This document shows, piece by piece, positions 1 to 12,895 of a DNA stretch of 64,000 nt; positions within the stretch are counted from its first letter, which is position 1, and each line of letters opens with the position of its first letter. Origin of the DNA: Burhinus oedicnemus (taxonomy: Eukaryota > Chordata > Aves > Charadriiformes > Burhinidae); contig VFFE01008521.1 in assembly GCA_008921705.1 (NCBI GenBank), forward strand, positions 1,329,255-1,393,254. The letters run 5' to 3'. Under the pieces are notes generated by a model, which worked only from the letters and a program-made list of their open reading frames with translations, made no database searches and was not told the origin of the DNA. A program made the position numbers and the translations under genes.

Positions 1-3000
1 CCACCTAACTCAATTTTCAGTTGTTCAAACAAGCCACGATAGTTGCTTAGGTTAAAGAAAAACCGCAAGGTACCTGCTAAAGATAGTAAAACCATAGCAG
101 TAATAAATGCCTTTATTAACTACTCATGATTCCTCTGATTTTAAGGCTGAGATTAATATCCCTCTTTAGATACTCCCTTGTAAACAGAAAAAGAACTTCA
201 CTGCAGCCCATCATAAGATGTTTTTAATGGAGGCAGCAACGATAGAAATATAGGGGTATCTGTCTTTCTCCACTGGTCACTTCAGGTGAGGTGAAAGCAT
301 AAACAATTAGCAAAGTCAAGACATGTAGTTTTAAGAGGACTAAAGGAGAGAGAAATCCTAAGTATCTCAGTCTCACTTTCCTTTCTGTCTCATATCCTGC
401 CTCCTGTAAATCCGGATAACAATCCACCTGCAATTGTGTGATATGAGTCAGCAGAACACACTCAACGTCTTTGAACATTTCCTACCAGTATCATCACTGG
501 ATAAGAGAGGTTTTTTTCTGAGTAAGCATTGTAAACCTATTTTAATTTTTATGGAAATCTTCATAGTGGTAGGATGGTCCACAAACCATTTGAAGGAGAT
601 GTATTGAAAAGTGTTATTTAATATAGGCAGTAGGAAATAATTTATTCTGACTATAGGAGAGAAAATTCAGCTATTCATGTTTTACATAGTGTTCCTATAA
701 CCTCTTTGGGTAGGAAGCAGACAGAAGTAGTTAATCATTAAGATTTCTCAGAAGCTCTTAGACATAGACTTGTGAAGAGTGAAAGCTATCATTTTTACTT
801 GATTTACACAACACAAAAGAAAAAAGCCAAACCCTGATGCAGTTTACTCAGCGCAGCCACTTGACTGCAGGTGAGGTTATATGACAAATATAATTTTTGC
901 ATTGTAATATTATCATAGTCCTTACAGCCTTAGATCACCCCAGATAACAGTAATGTAATTCTTGTTTTTCCTGTCGCTAGTGTGTATTACTTCTTTTAAT
1001 CTTGTATGTAAGCATCATTGACATCTATTTACTCAAAAGACCTTTAGTTTGGGCCTCGGTTGACTTTTCCGGACTACTATCCTGTTGTTTAAAAGTTATT
1101 TAAAAAATAAAATGACAAATATTTCAATCAATGAAAAGGATTTTGTTTTGAATAGTCAACCTGGAGCGGGTAAGTTTTTTCTCCTGTGCAGTTTCTCACA
1201 GCACAAGCACGGAAAGGAATAAAGGCACCGATTGCTACAATGTCTCAAAAGCGAACAAATACACTGCCATACTTATCCTTCAGCTCCTGAGTCCACTCTA
1301 CCAGGAAAAGCAGTGAAAAATTAAGAGGAAAAAGAAGAATGTTCTTTTTTTCAGGAGAGATTTAAAATGAATTGGAAGGTTGCTGAGGTGGAGATTCACT
1401 AAAAGGTTACAGTAGGTAGAAGAGATGGGAGAAGCAAAGCTGTGTTACCAAAATGTAACAGAGGATGGAAAATAGTTTCTGCAAGAGTGAAGAGAATGGA
1501 AAAAGAATAACAAAGTATGTAGTGGTGGCATAAATTTAAATCTTAAATTAGTCACTTAAAAGTAGCCTAGGCTAATTTGTCTAGATTCCTTCTACAGCCA
1601 ATGTATAGAAAAAGTGCTCCAGAGAGTAGTTTGTTCCATTTGTTTTTGACACTTCAATAGATAGGATAAATAGAAAGGGACAAATTCCTTTTGAAAGTGC
1701 CTGCTTTTCTCTGCTGCTGACAGGGGGAGCCTGGAGAACTATGGTAAGGTAAACAGGTCTTACTAGTGTTTGAGGTATATTCAGGAGGTTTTAAATTTAA
1801 CATTTTAAATTGAATACTAAAACACAAGAGAATTCTTTTTTATAGCGTTCTTTGAAGGTGTGAAAACACTAACATTATATATTCAATAAATGTCTTCCTA
1901 TTGATTCCAATATAAAGTTGAGAATAGCAAATGTAAGCCAATTGACTGAGACAGAACGGAGACAGGACTCTTTAGAAGTTGCTGCTGTTATTATAGCTTA
2001 CAAGAATTAAAGCTATTCTTGATGTATGTTGTCTAACAGAATGAATATAAAACAGTATTGTTCTTTTCTGGTTTATGAGTTTGAATTCTGGAATGTGATC
2101 CTAGGTCTACCGAAGTCACTGGAAAGAACATCCTTTCTTCGAAGAATGAGCCTTATGCATGACTGCATGTTCTGCAGTGATAAAAACCATTAGGTCCTAA
2201 TATGAGCTTGTCTTTGTAAGTGAACTAGTGTTTTCATCTCTGCTGGAAGAACAACAGTCAAATTGCTTACTGACCTGCAAGTGTAAGTGCTTTTCACATA
2301 AGAGGTTATTAAATGTGGCTTTTTCACAATTGAAAATATTTCCTTTACATCATGATTAACTGGGGAAGTTTACAATGTAATTTTAGAAATAAATTTTATC
2401 AATATATCAAGAAATGGAGTATTTGAGTGACTGAGGTTGTGAGTTCAGCAATTTTCATGAATGTTTTTTTGAACTTCTATACACATTCATAAGTGTTCAT
2501 GCACATGTCACTGTTATGGGGGTTTTGTGGTTTGCTTTTTTTTTCCCCCATACAATATTCCTTTCATCAAAAGAACTTAATTCAGCTTTAAGACTGCCAT
2601 TACTTAAGTAACATGATGGCAGTATTCAGTGTGTGTAGACAGGACTAGAACTTTTTGCAATATACAAATAGTTCCTTAGCTATCAATAAGATATGTGAAA
2701 AGTTTGAAGGGAAAAACAGGTCTTTCTTCCAAGAGAGGTTAAAGTCACCATCATTAATATCAGCTGTAGATTGACTCCAGTATTACAATTATTACAGCAT
2801 AAAAATGCAAAATACAGAATTTGCTGTTAACTTTCAGGGTTTTGGTACTCCTGTTGTTGCAGAAATTAGCTTTGGAAAATTGTTGGTATAGTGATAGTTA
2901 AATATCATGCAATTTTGTCTTTAGCAAATTACTATACACATACAAGGCAGCCTTTCCTCTATTCCCAGCTTATAATTGTTAGTCTGTATTATTAGACAAT

Positions 3001-5657
3001 GTTGTGCCTAACAGGTTGTAATTATTCAATCAACAATCAAGTTGGATTAATGTCTTTTTCATACTAACAATGTCTCAAAAAAAGCAGAATATATCTTTCC
3101 ATTTAGTGTTCTTGAAAACATAAAGCAGTCATAAGATTATTCTTCTTTAAGGTAAATTTGTAGCTAAAATATTTGATATTAACAAATTCTCACAGATTTC
3201 TCAAGTGATATTTCATTTCTACAGAATTTATCCTGTTCTGTGGTAATTTTTTTTTTTCCAGACACCAAAATAAATACTAAATACTTCCCTGTCAGCTGCC
3301 CTTATGATTGCTTAGATTTTGTGAATGGTGCAAGGAGAAAAGATTCATAGGTGATGAATAGCTATCAGAGCAAACTCGTGGCAATTTCCTAAGCAATGCA
3401 GTTCACATTTCAAATAGTTGTTGTTGTTATTATTGCATTTAAACAATCCTATCCAAAGTTCTTCAAAGTCCTCTACTAAGCAGGGATTAAGGCAAGTGGT
3501 AACAAACTGCTGATGTGAACAGTTCTGTACAACTGGGAAGGCTGCTAATTTGGGTTAACACTCACGGAGCTCACAGGAAAGACTCAAGTGGAATAAATGA
3601 TTCTCTATGACCTGACAGAAATGCAAGAGATTAAGATGTCTTTCTAGGTATAAAAAGACCATCAAGCTGCGTAAGATGTTATCTGAATATTGCAGCAATG
3701 TCATGGACCGTCAAGAAACCATTGGCTTTTTGAATGAGATGTTTCATGTCACTCCTTAATGTCAACTTATGAGACAACATCAGGAATGAAATACTCAGAT
3801 AAAGGACTGTATGGAAGAGGCTGTCAATAAAGCATCAAGGAAAATACAATTCTAGCTATTTCAACACATACAGAAGGCAAAAGACGAACACATATTACAG
3901 CATTTATAACCAAGAGCTAACTGTGAAGTAGTTATGTGACTATATATTTGGAGCAACAGAAACACAAAGGCACTAAATGTGGATGTGGGGATTAAGTTCT
4001 TTAAAAATGGAGTACCAGATATCGACAGCTACATACAGGATCCAGTGAGAAGGAGCATTGAGAAATCCTAGACATAAACAGCACAATACTTATTATGGCT
4101 GTTTATACACAACATTATTTATACAATTTTTAGATTCATTTTTCAGAGGAGCAAAAGACAACTTTTAAAGAAGGGCATAAAAGGCCTGGGTCTGTACTTA
4201 ACTGTTTGATTTTGGTTTTTTTCCTTTCTGCCTTCTCCATTGATATTAAAGATACATATACTATCTTCTGCTATTCATTGTCAAAATAATTAAAGCTTCA
4301 GTTCCACCCCTGTGGGATCTTTTCATGAATTGTCATTGTTTCAGTATTATTGCCAAGCCATTGTTATACCTAATCTCACAATCAAGATTCTGAAAACATA
4401 TAGGCTTTTAGTTAAAACTCCCTACATTAGTCATTACAATTAAAGAAATATTAAATGATACAGGGAGCTGATTTGGTTCCTTTTTTTTACTAGAATACTT
4501 CAAGTTACCACTCAAATTTGCTACTTCTCCTTTGTTACTGATTCTGATGGATGAGCTGTCCAGTCAATTATTGATAGAATTATTCACTAAATTTTTTAGT
4601 GCTCATCAAAATGATGGCAAACTGTGTTTCCATGCGACCCAATAGAAGAAATACAGCAAATAGAATGGATTTCTTCAAGAAATCAACAGAAAGGAAAATC
4701 TGCACAATATGTTGAACTAGGTAATGATCATTAAACTCTGAGATCACAGTGCCACAGACCTGTTCTATCTGAAATAAATTGAAATCAGACTGAGCTTGCG
4801 AACCTAATTTAACAAGAGCGCAAGAATGAACACAGATGAACTCAAGTTGCTGTCCACTATGTTTTACTTATTAATCTGTTTTAATTACTCCTAAATAATA
4901 TGAAACTAACAAGATCTAAAATTTTAAAGGATATGTCTAAACAGTTCCCTGCATTTTGAATAGAAGTCAAACCATTTTCATGTTTGATTTTGTTGTTCGG
5001 GTCAGGGACGGAGCCAACATATTCATAAAATAAACTGTGGTAATTTGAATACAGTTACCACTCTGTCAGTACTGTTGCAATACAGTAGTCATCCACACAG
5101 TTTTATCATGTTCCTAAATCAATTAAATGTCAATATGAGTATAAGGTAACTTCTTACATTATAAATATATGATGTAGCAAACCCCTTTTTCCTTACCAAT
5201 AAAAATCTGATGGTTTATTTATACTATTTATTTAGTTAACATATAGCATTTAAAAAAAAAAAAAATCTTTTGTATAGTGTCATACATTCTGTCCCAGAAA
5301 GTTCTTTGTCAAAATTTAGATATGACAAAACTTTTTCAGGCTACACAGTCATGATATCACAAAATTCCTTATGCACACAGTATGTTACCCCCAGTTTGCT
5401 CAAATCATACGTGTTTTGCAGAAACCGACATTTTAGATGTGAAAATAAGGTATGAACATGGATAGGAATTTGGAAATTATAGCTCTGTATGCTATGTCAT
5501 AAGATCTTGTACCAATCACAGATTTTCAAGCATTACGATTTATAATATCAGCAGTAAAAATATCCCGCAAAATCTGTTAGGAGCATTAAGAGCACAAGCA
5601 AGACCACTGATTCATATTATAGAACACTGCCTTCTGTAGTATGAACAGTTTCAGTGC
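1..5657. other. Anonymous AT-rich sequence
   Basis: No gene or repeat family is recognised here. Open frames are short and uninformative. There are small T and A homopolymers and no CR1 or LTR hallmarks. A CAG|GTGAGG donor-like site near 869 follows about 22 open codons but has no convincing acceptor. This may be intergenic or intronic. Confidence 0.6.
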
Positions 5658-5834
5658 TTTCCCTTCCCTTCCCTTCCCTTCCCTTCCCTTCCCTTCCCTT
5701 CCCTTCCCTTCCCTTCCCTTCCCTNNNNNNNNNNNNNNNNNNNNCTCCTCTCCTCTCCTCTCCTCTCCTCTCCTCTCCTCTCCTCTCCTCTTTCCTCCTC
5801 TTTCCTTCTCTTCTCTTGTCTTTCTTCTTTTCTT
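5658..5834. repeat. Pyrimidine microsatellite (CCCTT)n / (CTCCT)n around a gap
   Basis: A tandem CCCTT array runs from about 5658 to 5724. A 20-N gap follows at 5725-5744, then a CTCCT array to about 5790 that degrades into a CT-rich tail. The repeat unit changes across the gap, so the true length and the junction are unknown. Long frames on both strands here are translations of the repeat and not genes. Confidence 0.95.
5725..5744. other. Assembly gap (20 N)
   Basis: Twenty N bases sit inside a pyrimidine microsatellite. The length is probably a placeholder. Confidence 0.98.
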
Positions 5835-6689
5835 GTATGTAAGTTAAAGCCATTCTAGTGCATTACATATTTTTACTTTGGCATGGAGCACGTGCTGGCA
5901 CAAAAGCATGCATAGACATACGAGGTGACATTTATGTGCTTGCTTTAAATGATGGTTAAAGACAATGAGGTGTAACATTCATATTTTGCCCAGGAATACT
6001 TACCCAAGATATAGATCATAGATACAGACAATATCTATAAACCAACAGACCCAAGGAATGCTAACATTTTCAACCATTTAATCACAGGCATATATTTTAA
6101 AAGACACATTTGCCCAAAGCATGGATTTGCTTTTCAGATCCATTTTACATCTGGAGTTTATTTTGAAGTCAGTGAGATCTGTGAGAACTTAAAATGACTA
6201 AAGACAAATTAAAATATTTTAAGTAAATATTACTTCAAATTATTCAAAATTTTACATGTATGTGCATGATGTGTGTATTTGGGTGGAAACTGAACTTCTG
6301 CCAGAAAGATCTAAAATGTACAAGAGGAAACAGCAAAACTGTGAAATGTAACATTGTGTTACTCAGCCAAATGAATCATTAAGAAAGTGAAAGATAGAAA
6401 TGGGAAATGTTAAATGTTGCCTTAAATTTCTTGATATGGTGGAGTAAGACTAGAACCAAATTTATGCACATTTTGGAGAAAGGATCTGGTCACTGTACTA
6501 CTCTGTATGAAGTTTGTACACTGTAACCTCTCTCGAGAAGAAAACCCATTCAAGTCCTTTACATCCAGTGCTTTGTTTTTTAAGTGGGTCAAAATAATTT
6601 TAGAGATCCAGAAATATTGGTTTTTTGATTATTTGATTGAAGTCTTTTCCCCACCAACTCATGGATATTTTTGTTTATTTTGTGAGTTT
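5835..6689. other. Anonymous sequence, no feature seen
   Basis: AT-rich sequence between the microsatellite and the dispersed repeat. A 103-codon plus-strand frame starting at 6507 has no recognisable motif, is rich in F and L as expected from a T-rich strand, and runs into the dispersed repeat. Confidence 0.6.
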
Positions 6690-6990
6690 TCCTTCACTTT
6701 CCCAGTCTTTTCTCTAGTCTCTTCCTTTCTAGGAATTTTCATGTTTCTTTCATATCTTTTTTTCAGGAAGACTCCTTCTTTGTTTCAAAAGTATTATTGT
6801 AATTCCCTAGCTCTTTAATCAGGTTGATGGTCATCTTCCTCTTAAACATGATCAGTTTGAGGCAAATGCCCACTCAGCCAGTTTCATGTATTTGATGTAC
6901 ACAGATACAGTATTTGCACTTGTGTTCTCACATCAGACCATTTGCCCAGGGCGCGTGGCAGTGGCACCTTGCTTAGGGTCAGCAGAATAA
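6690..6990. repeat. Unnamed dispersed repeat, copy 1
   Basis: This stretch aligns with 30910-31215 in the same orientation. The best core is 6720-6870 against 30945-31082. Shared blocks include AATTTTCATG, a TTT..CAGG block, ATCAAAAG/TTCAAAAG, GATGGTCATCTTCCTCTT / GATGGCTGTCTTCCTCTT and ATGATCAGTTTGAGGCAAATG with one change. By eye the core is roughly three quarters identical. Weaker similarity continues to about 6990. On the minus strand the two copies share a reading frame with matching K/R-rich residues. It does not look like CR1 or a known LTR, and the family is not identified. Confidence 0.6.
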
Positions 6991-7443
6991 ATCCCAGCAC
7001 TATCTGCTTCAGGTGAGATGTCTACATGAGAAGTTTAGGACCTTATTTTTAAAAGTTTATTAAGTGATTGAAGAATAGACGCTTGGTATCATAGTATTTA
7101 AGGGGGAGGCCAGCGACACACAACTTCAGAGAGCCTGGGCCAAGGGCAGTGTTGGGTGATCAGTGAAGGTAAAGGAGCCGTGAATCTTTCACAGGCTTGA
7201 AAGCAGCCAGGAGGGGCTTTCATTCTCCAGTGCCATGAATATGTGGAGCTCTGAGAAAAACATCTCTGCTGCAGCATTAGCACACTGTGTCCTGGGAACC
7301 CTAGTTTCTCTGTCTTTTTATGGTATCCACTTGTAAGAGCTAAAAAAAAAAAAAAAAAAAGAAGAAGATCAGAAAGTAGCCACCTGAACAGATCATACAC
7401 CTTCTTGAGCACTGGGACGGTTATTTCAAGTGAAGAGACTTAC
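6991..7443. other. Sequence with poly-A tract, no supported gene
   Basis: Contains a 19-base A run at 7342-7360. On the minus strand this reads as a T run ending in TAG, so it resembles a splice acceptor. The minus-strand frame beyond it stays open to 7098, but the protein has no recognised motif. See the exon candidate at 7444-7557 immediately upstream on that strand. Confidence 0.5.
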
Positions 7444-7557
7444 CCAATAAACTTTGGCATTCAGCATTTTTCCTGCTACCTTGTCAGTGACAGAATCAAG
7501 TAATCTGGGAGGAAAAAGCACACTTTCAGTGAGACACTCCTTGGTATTCTGTGCCAT
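7444..7557 (-). CDS. Candidate first coding exon (unrecognised protein)
   Basis: On the minus strand an ATG at 7557 (A at -3, G at +4) opens 38 codons that end exactly at a GG|GTAAGT splice donor (GT at 7443-7442). The last 20 codons read LLDSVTDKVAGKMLNAKVYW, an amphipathic, protein-like composition. A strong alternative acceptor (TGCTTTTTCCTCCCAG, ending at 7505) would instead give a 61-nt internal exon, 7504-7444, in the same frame. Past the donor the frame stops after five codons. I recognise no protein family. Downstream on the same strand, a long T run ending in TAG near 7341 could act as the next acceptor, but phase-0 reading from it meets an early stop. Chance remains possible in 64 kb of sequence, so this is a candidate only. 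Confidence 0.25.
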
Positions 7558-10500
7558 GTTAACCAGATCTTAAGAAATTAGTTAATGTTTCCTTATCTAG
7601 GACAGAAGATCACAGACCAAAGGGCTTTTACTTTACATTCCAAGTATTATTTGCGTATTAAAATATTATAGTAATGTTTAAATTTTCATTTTTAGAGTTC
7701 TTTTGAGAAAAAAATAAAAATAAATTACTTTTAAAGGAAATTGGCAATGACAGTATAACAAAATATATTTGTGGGTAAGCTTACTATTCTGCAGCGCTGG
7801 AGGTCACTGGATTTTAATGGACTACTAACAATCCTGATGGGATAAATTCAGTACATCACAATAATATCAGAGAAGTATAAAAAAAAATTTGTACTTAAAG
7901 CACATCCATGGATTTCTTTATCTCTTTATTCTATGTCTGTTTCTCTATCTATATGTCTATCAATTAATCAATCAATCAATCAATTTATGAATCCCAGAAT
8001 TTAGAATTTATACAAAGGAACAGAGGTATTCAGATGAGCCTACCTAAGGCTTAGAAAAGATCATTTTGATCTTTGTCCAATATTTATGGTGATTAAAACT
8101 CTTTTTCAAGCATTAAGCCTCTAGCTATTATTAGTCTATTAAATTTTTTTGCCTTTTGTTTTTTTACTATATGGATGAAAACATTTTAAACAAGGGTGTT
8201 TATATTACTGTGTGTTGCTTGGTTTGCTTTTCTACTGCAGAAATCAAGTATCTGTTAGTACTGAGATGTTTTTAGTTTTGAGAAAAAGTAATTGGTATTA
8301 CTCCAGTAATCGGAGAGAAAAATACAAAAATGAAAGGTTCTTTTCCCATAAAATAAGCTATGCTGTAATCGTATGGTATTCTGAAGAATCTGATTTCCTT
8401 TAGCTGGTATTTTCAATAAACATAAACTATCTGTGGGTATTGCACCTGAGAGCTGACTCTACATGTCATCATGTATGGTTTGAAAAAACACTGTCTTCAT
8501 TTTTTAACTTTTCATCGATTGTTGCAGAAGATATGGAAACTTAGATGTATCTCCCTAGTCAGAATTTTACCCCTTTTTTTTCTGAACCTCTTCTAGATTT
8601 CCCTAGGTGACACTAATTTTTCATTTTCTCTATACCTCTTTTCTCCTCTCACCTTTCAATAAAACCTTACTTATCTTGGTCACTGTTTCATAGTCCACAC
8701 TTGCAAAAAGAAAAAAAAAAAGATATAGAAGAGAGGGTGTCATCTGCTTCCCCAAACAAAGTATGAGCTTACCTGAATAGCTAATAATTCGGTAGGCTAA
8801 CGGCTATTTTTTAGACAAGGAATACAATGAAAAATATAAGCATTATAATAAGCTGTGATTTGTTAAAGCCTGTCTATGTTTCAAATCATATGTATGTAAT
8901 GAATTTCCTGTTTCTGCAGAGAAGGTGTACGTGCGCATATATTTACATTAAAACTACCGGCCTGTTTCATTTGTCAGTAGCTAGGAGTATCAGTACATCT
9001 TATCTTATTTATCCTGTCACTACTAACCAAGTTCCACAACAGATGGAAAGGTGATCCTACGCAAATGGCATTTTTACTGGGCAGAATTAGCAGGCTTTTC
9101 AGTAGATTGATGTATTAGGTGTATTAAAAGAGACATTTTAAAAGTCACTTAACGTATCTTTTTCTCTGCAAGTCTTATGCATAGAATAAATTAATGTCCT
9201 ACCCCAAAGAAACAAGAAGAGATAGTATACATAAAGGAACCCATCAAGAAAAAAGGTTTGCAGACAAAAGTAAAAGATGCTCTCTTTAAGTATAATATTA
9301 GGAGTCCTCTATAGCTCTGAAGATAAAATTTTTATGTGAATAGGGATCTCTCAGATCCTATTAGGAAAAAAATTACTCCTCAGAACACTATCTCTGTCCA
9401 GACATTTAAATTCCTAATTAGGGAAAAAGTATTCTTCTGGTAATATTAGGGCCTTTTTTTCAGCTTTTTTTTTTTTTTTTTCAGCTAATGCTTACCAGGA
9501 GGTAATGCTTTTAACATTGCTTTGAGTAGGGATGTTACAAAATATCTCATTAAGAGAAAACAAATTAGGACAGATCATGAGTTAATTCAATTTCTGTTTA
9601 ATGTAAAGGTAATTTTATTTTATAAATAACTGCTTTAGTATTAAGAGTCAAGCTGAAAAACTAAAGGAATCAAAGGAAAAAATTATCTAAACAGCTCAAA
9701 AAATTCACTGGATTTCTTCAGCTCAAAGCAAGTGCCTGAAGCTAAGTTTTCTAGTTTTGTATGATGATAACATGTAAAGCCTTAATGACCCAGTCACAAA
9801 ATTTTTATTTGTTTCTTATGGTGTATAGCTGTACAATTTCACAGTGAGCTCCAGGAAACATTCTATGACATAACTGGAGCGTAATGAAACATAGAGGATT
9901 TTATGTTATGGTAAGTGTCAACTACAGAAGGCTTTGCCATCTCGTGCAATGGTTTCACCGCAAGAGATACTAGGAGGGAGTAACCATTATGCTCAGGAAT
10001 CTGAGAGATCCTTCTTTGAGGCTTATCTGGCTGAGGTCAGAAAAAAATGCTCCAGTAAGTCTGACTTCATATTTGTATCCAGGTGAAACATAGCACATTT
10101 AAACATTTCTCACATCTTTGCTTTTATTCATCACAAAATTAAAAATCCATATGGGCTTGAATTTTTAAAATACAAAAGCTGAACTCCACGTGAAGTAATT
10201 CATATGCTCACATCTCACTATATATGACCAATTAATATCTGCCTTTGATATGTGGAAGCCTGTATCTATGTTAAAGAGTGATTCCTAATGTAATATTTCC
10301 CTTTTTAAAATTTTTACTTGCAAATAACTTACAATTATTCTCTGGAAACACTGGGGAAAGCTTCAGAAATAGTGAGGAAGATTTAACAAAGGACATTGTA
10401 CTTTGCTATGCCTGTGTCCTTCAGAATTCCTGGCAAAGATAAGACTGATGTACTACATGCACTACAGACACTGGGTTTTTTCACCTGATACTGAACGATT

Positions 10501-12840
10501 CATAAACAGTCTTCCTTTCTTCCTTCCACCTGTTTCCTCCACACCTATGCACACTGCCTTGGTAAACAGCATGCAAGCCATGAAGGACATGGCAGCTAGC
10601 ATAAATTAATTGCAGGACCTGTGAGCATTTTTGTCATCTCTGCTAATGGTACATGCCTTGCCTGTATTTTAACTCGATGTCATGGACCTTCAGTGCCACT
10701 GCCCTCCTCCATGTGGGCCTCACAACACAGGCTGAAAGGGTCCCTGGTCTAGAAAACCAGGAGACTGAGATACTGGAGGAGTGACAGAGCTCAGTCAGCA
10801 CAGTTTAAATACAATATAGCGACACCGTTACTGTGTCACCACACTGAGGATACCATAGTCAACAACAGTGACCTCAAATACACTTGATGTGCTTGCTTCT
10901 TCAGCTGTGCTATCAAGGCCCACATTTTTTAACTTTCAGGCAAATAGCTCCTAAAAATGCCTAGAAGCACTCCAGATAGTCAGGTACCCATAAAAACACA
11001 TGCCAACTAATATTTCCAAAGCCTAAACTATCATGGAGTGTTTGAAACCTAACGTGCCTGGGGACTTTTAAAAATATTACCATGTGCATCATAGGGATAT
11101 CCCCATCTAGATATTTTTGAAAATTTATTTAAATCAATTCCAAGGAGCCATCTGAAAATTCCTAATATAACAGTGACTTGAGCTTGGATAGATGCAACCA
11201 CTAATCTTCAGAACATTTTCCGTTACTGTTCAGGAGGTGGATGCCAGGGCTATGAATGATGCAGAGTTGTGCCAGAAGCACAGACCAGTGCCATTCCAGG
11301 ACATTATGCAAAAGGTTTTTAAAGACAGAACCAAGGGTCTGTGACAGTCAAAGGAAAAAAAAAAAAACATATTTCAGAGTAAGGAAAAAATTTCAGAGGA
11401 TAAATCTAGAACTAGAACAGACATCCATGTTTCCTTTTGTGACACTACGAGACTATGAGAGTAAGATAAAACAAGATAATATTTTTCACTATCTATCCAA
11501 TTCAGATTTAACATGCATTTATTTCAAAACTTAATTTCCCCCCCAAAACAACTACTTTTGTTTTTCAAAACTCATATGATAAGGATATGAAATGTGTAGC
11601 TGACGAAAACCTCTGGCAAAAAGCTCTTTAGCAAACCTGAGCTGCCCAGAAATCCTGTAAATGGTATGCAGAGCAGTAGGCCTGGATAGCCAGCTGGCAT
11701 CACCAGTGCACCTTGTATACGGAATTGCATTTCCCGCAAAAATCTTTTTGGTGATTTATGCATTCTCCTTTTAAATGCACTAAATGGTTTGGGAAATGAA
11801 CCATGTGACTAGCAGGAATAGAAATCCCTTTTAAATCCTTGGAAACACAAAACAGAAGGCCCAGAAGGTGAAGAAGGCAGCAGCTTTCTATGCTTCGCTG
11901 CCTCACACCTGGCTATGAGAGGAATCAAACAGACGAGCCGTTTAAAAAAAAAAAAGATACAACTGGGACTTCCAGATCTCTGGTAAGTCTGCAGTGATTA
12001 GGGACAAATATCTTGCTGTTAAATGAACGGACCAATTCCCCAAAAAGGTAAAAACTAAAATACTTAATTTTCTCAGACCTTCTTCTGTTTCTTTATAACC
12101 ATGCCATTTTTTTGTATCTCGTAAATTAAGGTATTCAGGTATTCTCTCATAAATTAAGGTATTACGTGTACCTACTGTTGGATACCCATTATTTTAAAAA
12201 ATAAAGATAATGCATAAGCTATTTGTCTGTTTACTTAGTGATCTTTGTACTCCACTAATGCACTAGATTTTTGGTCTTTTGGGCTACTTTGACAATTTAC
12301 CATGATTATGAGCAATAGCCATTAGCTTGTAGACTTAATATTAAGTTTTCTATTTTTGCTTGCCTTTCTCTCCATTCATATTGTATCAGATTAATTATCC
12401 TTCTCATCTAACTTTTTCACTCAACTTTTGTGCTGTTTTCTTCCAAATAACCTCTGCTGGTCCACATTTTTTCCATCCGCCCCCATGCCTCCTGTCCTCT
12501 CCTTCTTTTCAACGTATTTCTTATGTTTTTATTAGAACTGAGTCATATTTTCTTTCTTTTTTTTTTTTTTTTTTGTTTCTGGTAGTCAAGAGTAAATTCT
12601 CCCCATAAAGTCTAATATTTAAACAATTCCTGAAGGCAGCTCCAATTCAGTAAACAACTGCATATCAAAAAAATGATAGAGAGGCATTCTAATAAGTTGA
12701 AATACAACATTCTAATTTCCTAAATGTAAAATTTTGATTTTGCTTCAAAGTTGTTCCATATGAACTAAAACTTAAAGGAGTGCGAGTGTAAATGGAAGTG
12801 ATATACCAGTCACGGAGTGGAAAGTGTTTTGTCTTCTAAA

Positions 12841-12895
12841 TAATAGTAATAATAGTAACAATAATAACAATAACAATAATAATAAATATATTAAT
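12841..12895. repeat. AT-rich triplet low-complexity tract
   Basis: Imperfect AAT/AAC/AGT triplets run over about 55 bases and grade into AT-rich sequence. Confidence 0.8.

Noticed and set aside
810..875. About 22 open codons ending at TGCAG|GTGAGG
   Set aside because: No adequate polypyrimidine acceptor and no start codon in frame.
5617..5853. Open frames of 62-78 codons on both strands
   Set aside because: They are translations of the pyrimidine microsatellite and run through the N gap.
9844..9911. Acceptor-donor pair (TTTCACAG ... GTAAGT)
   Set aside because: All three frames contain stops. It could only be a noncoding exon, for which there is no other evidence.
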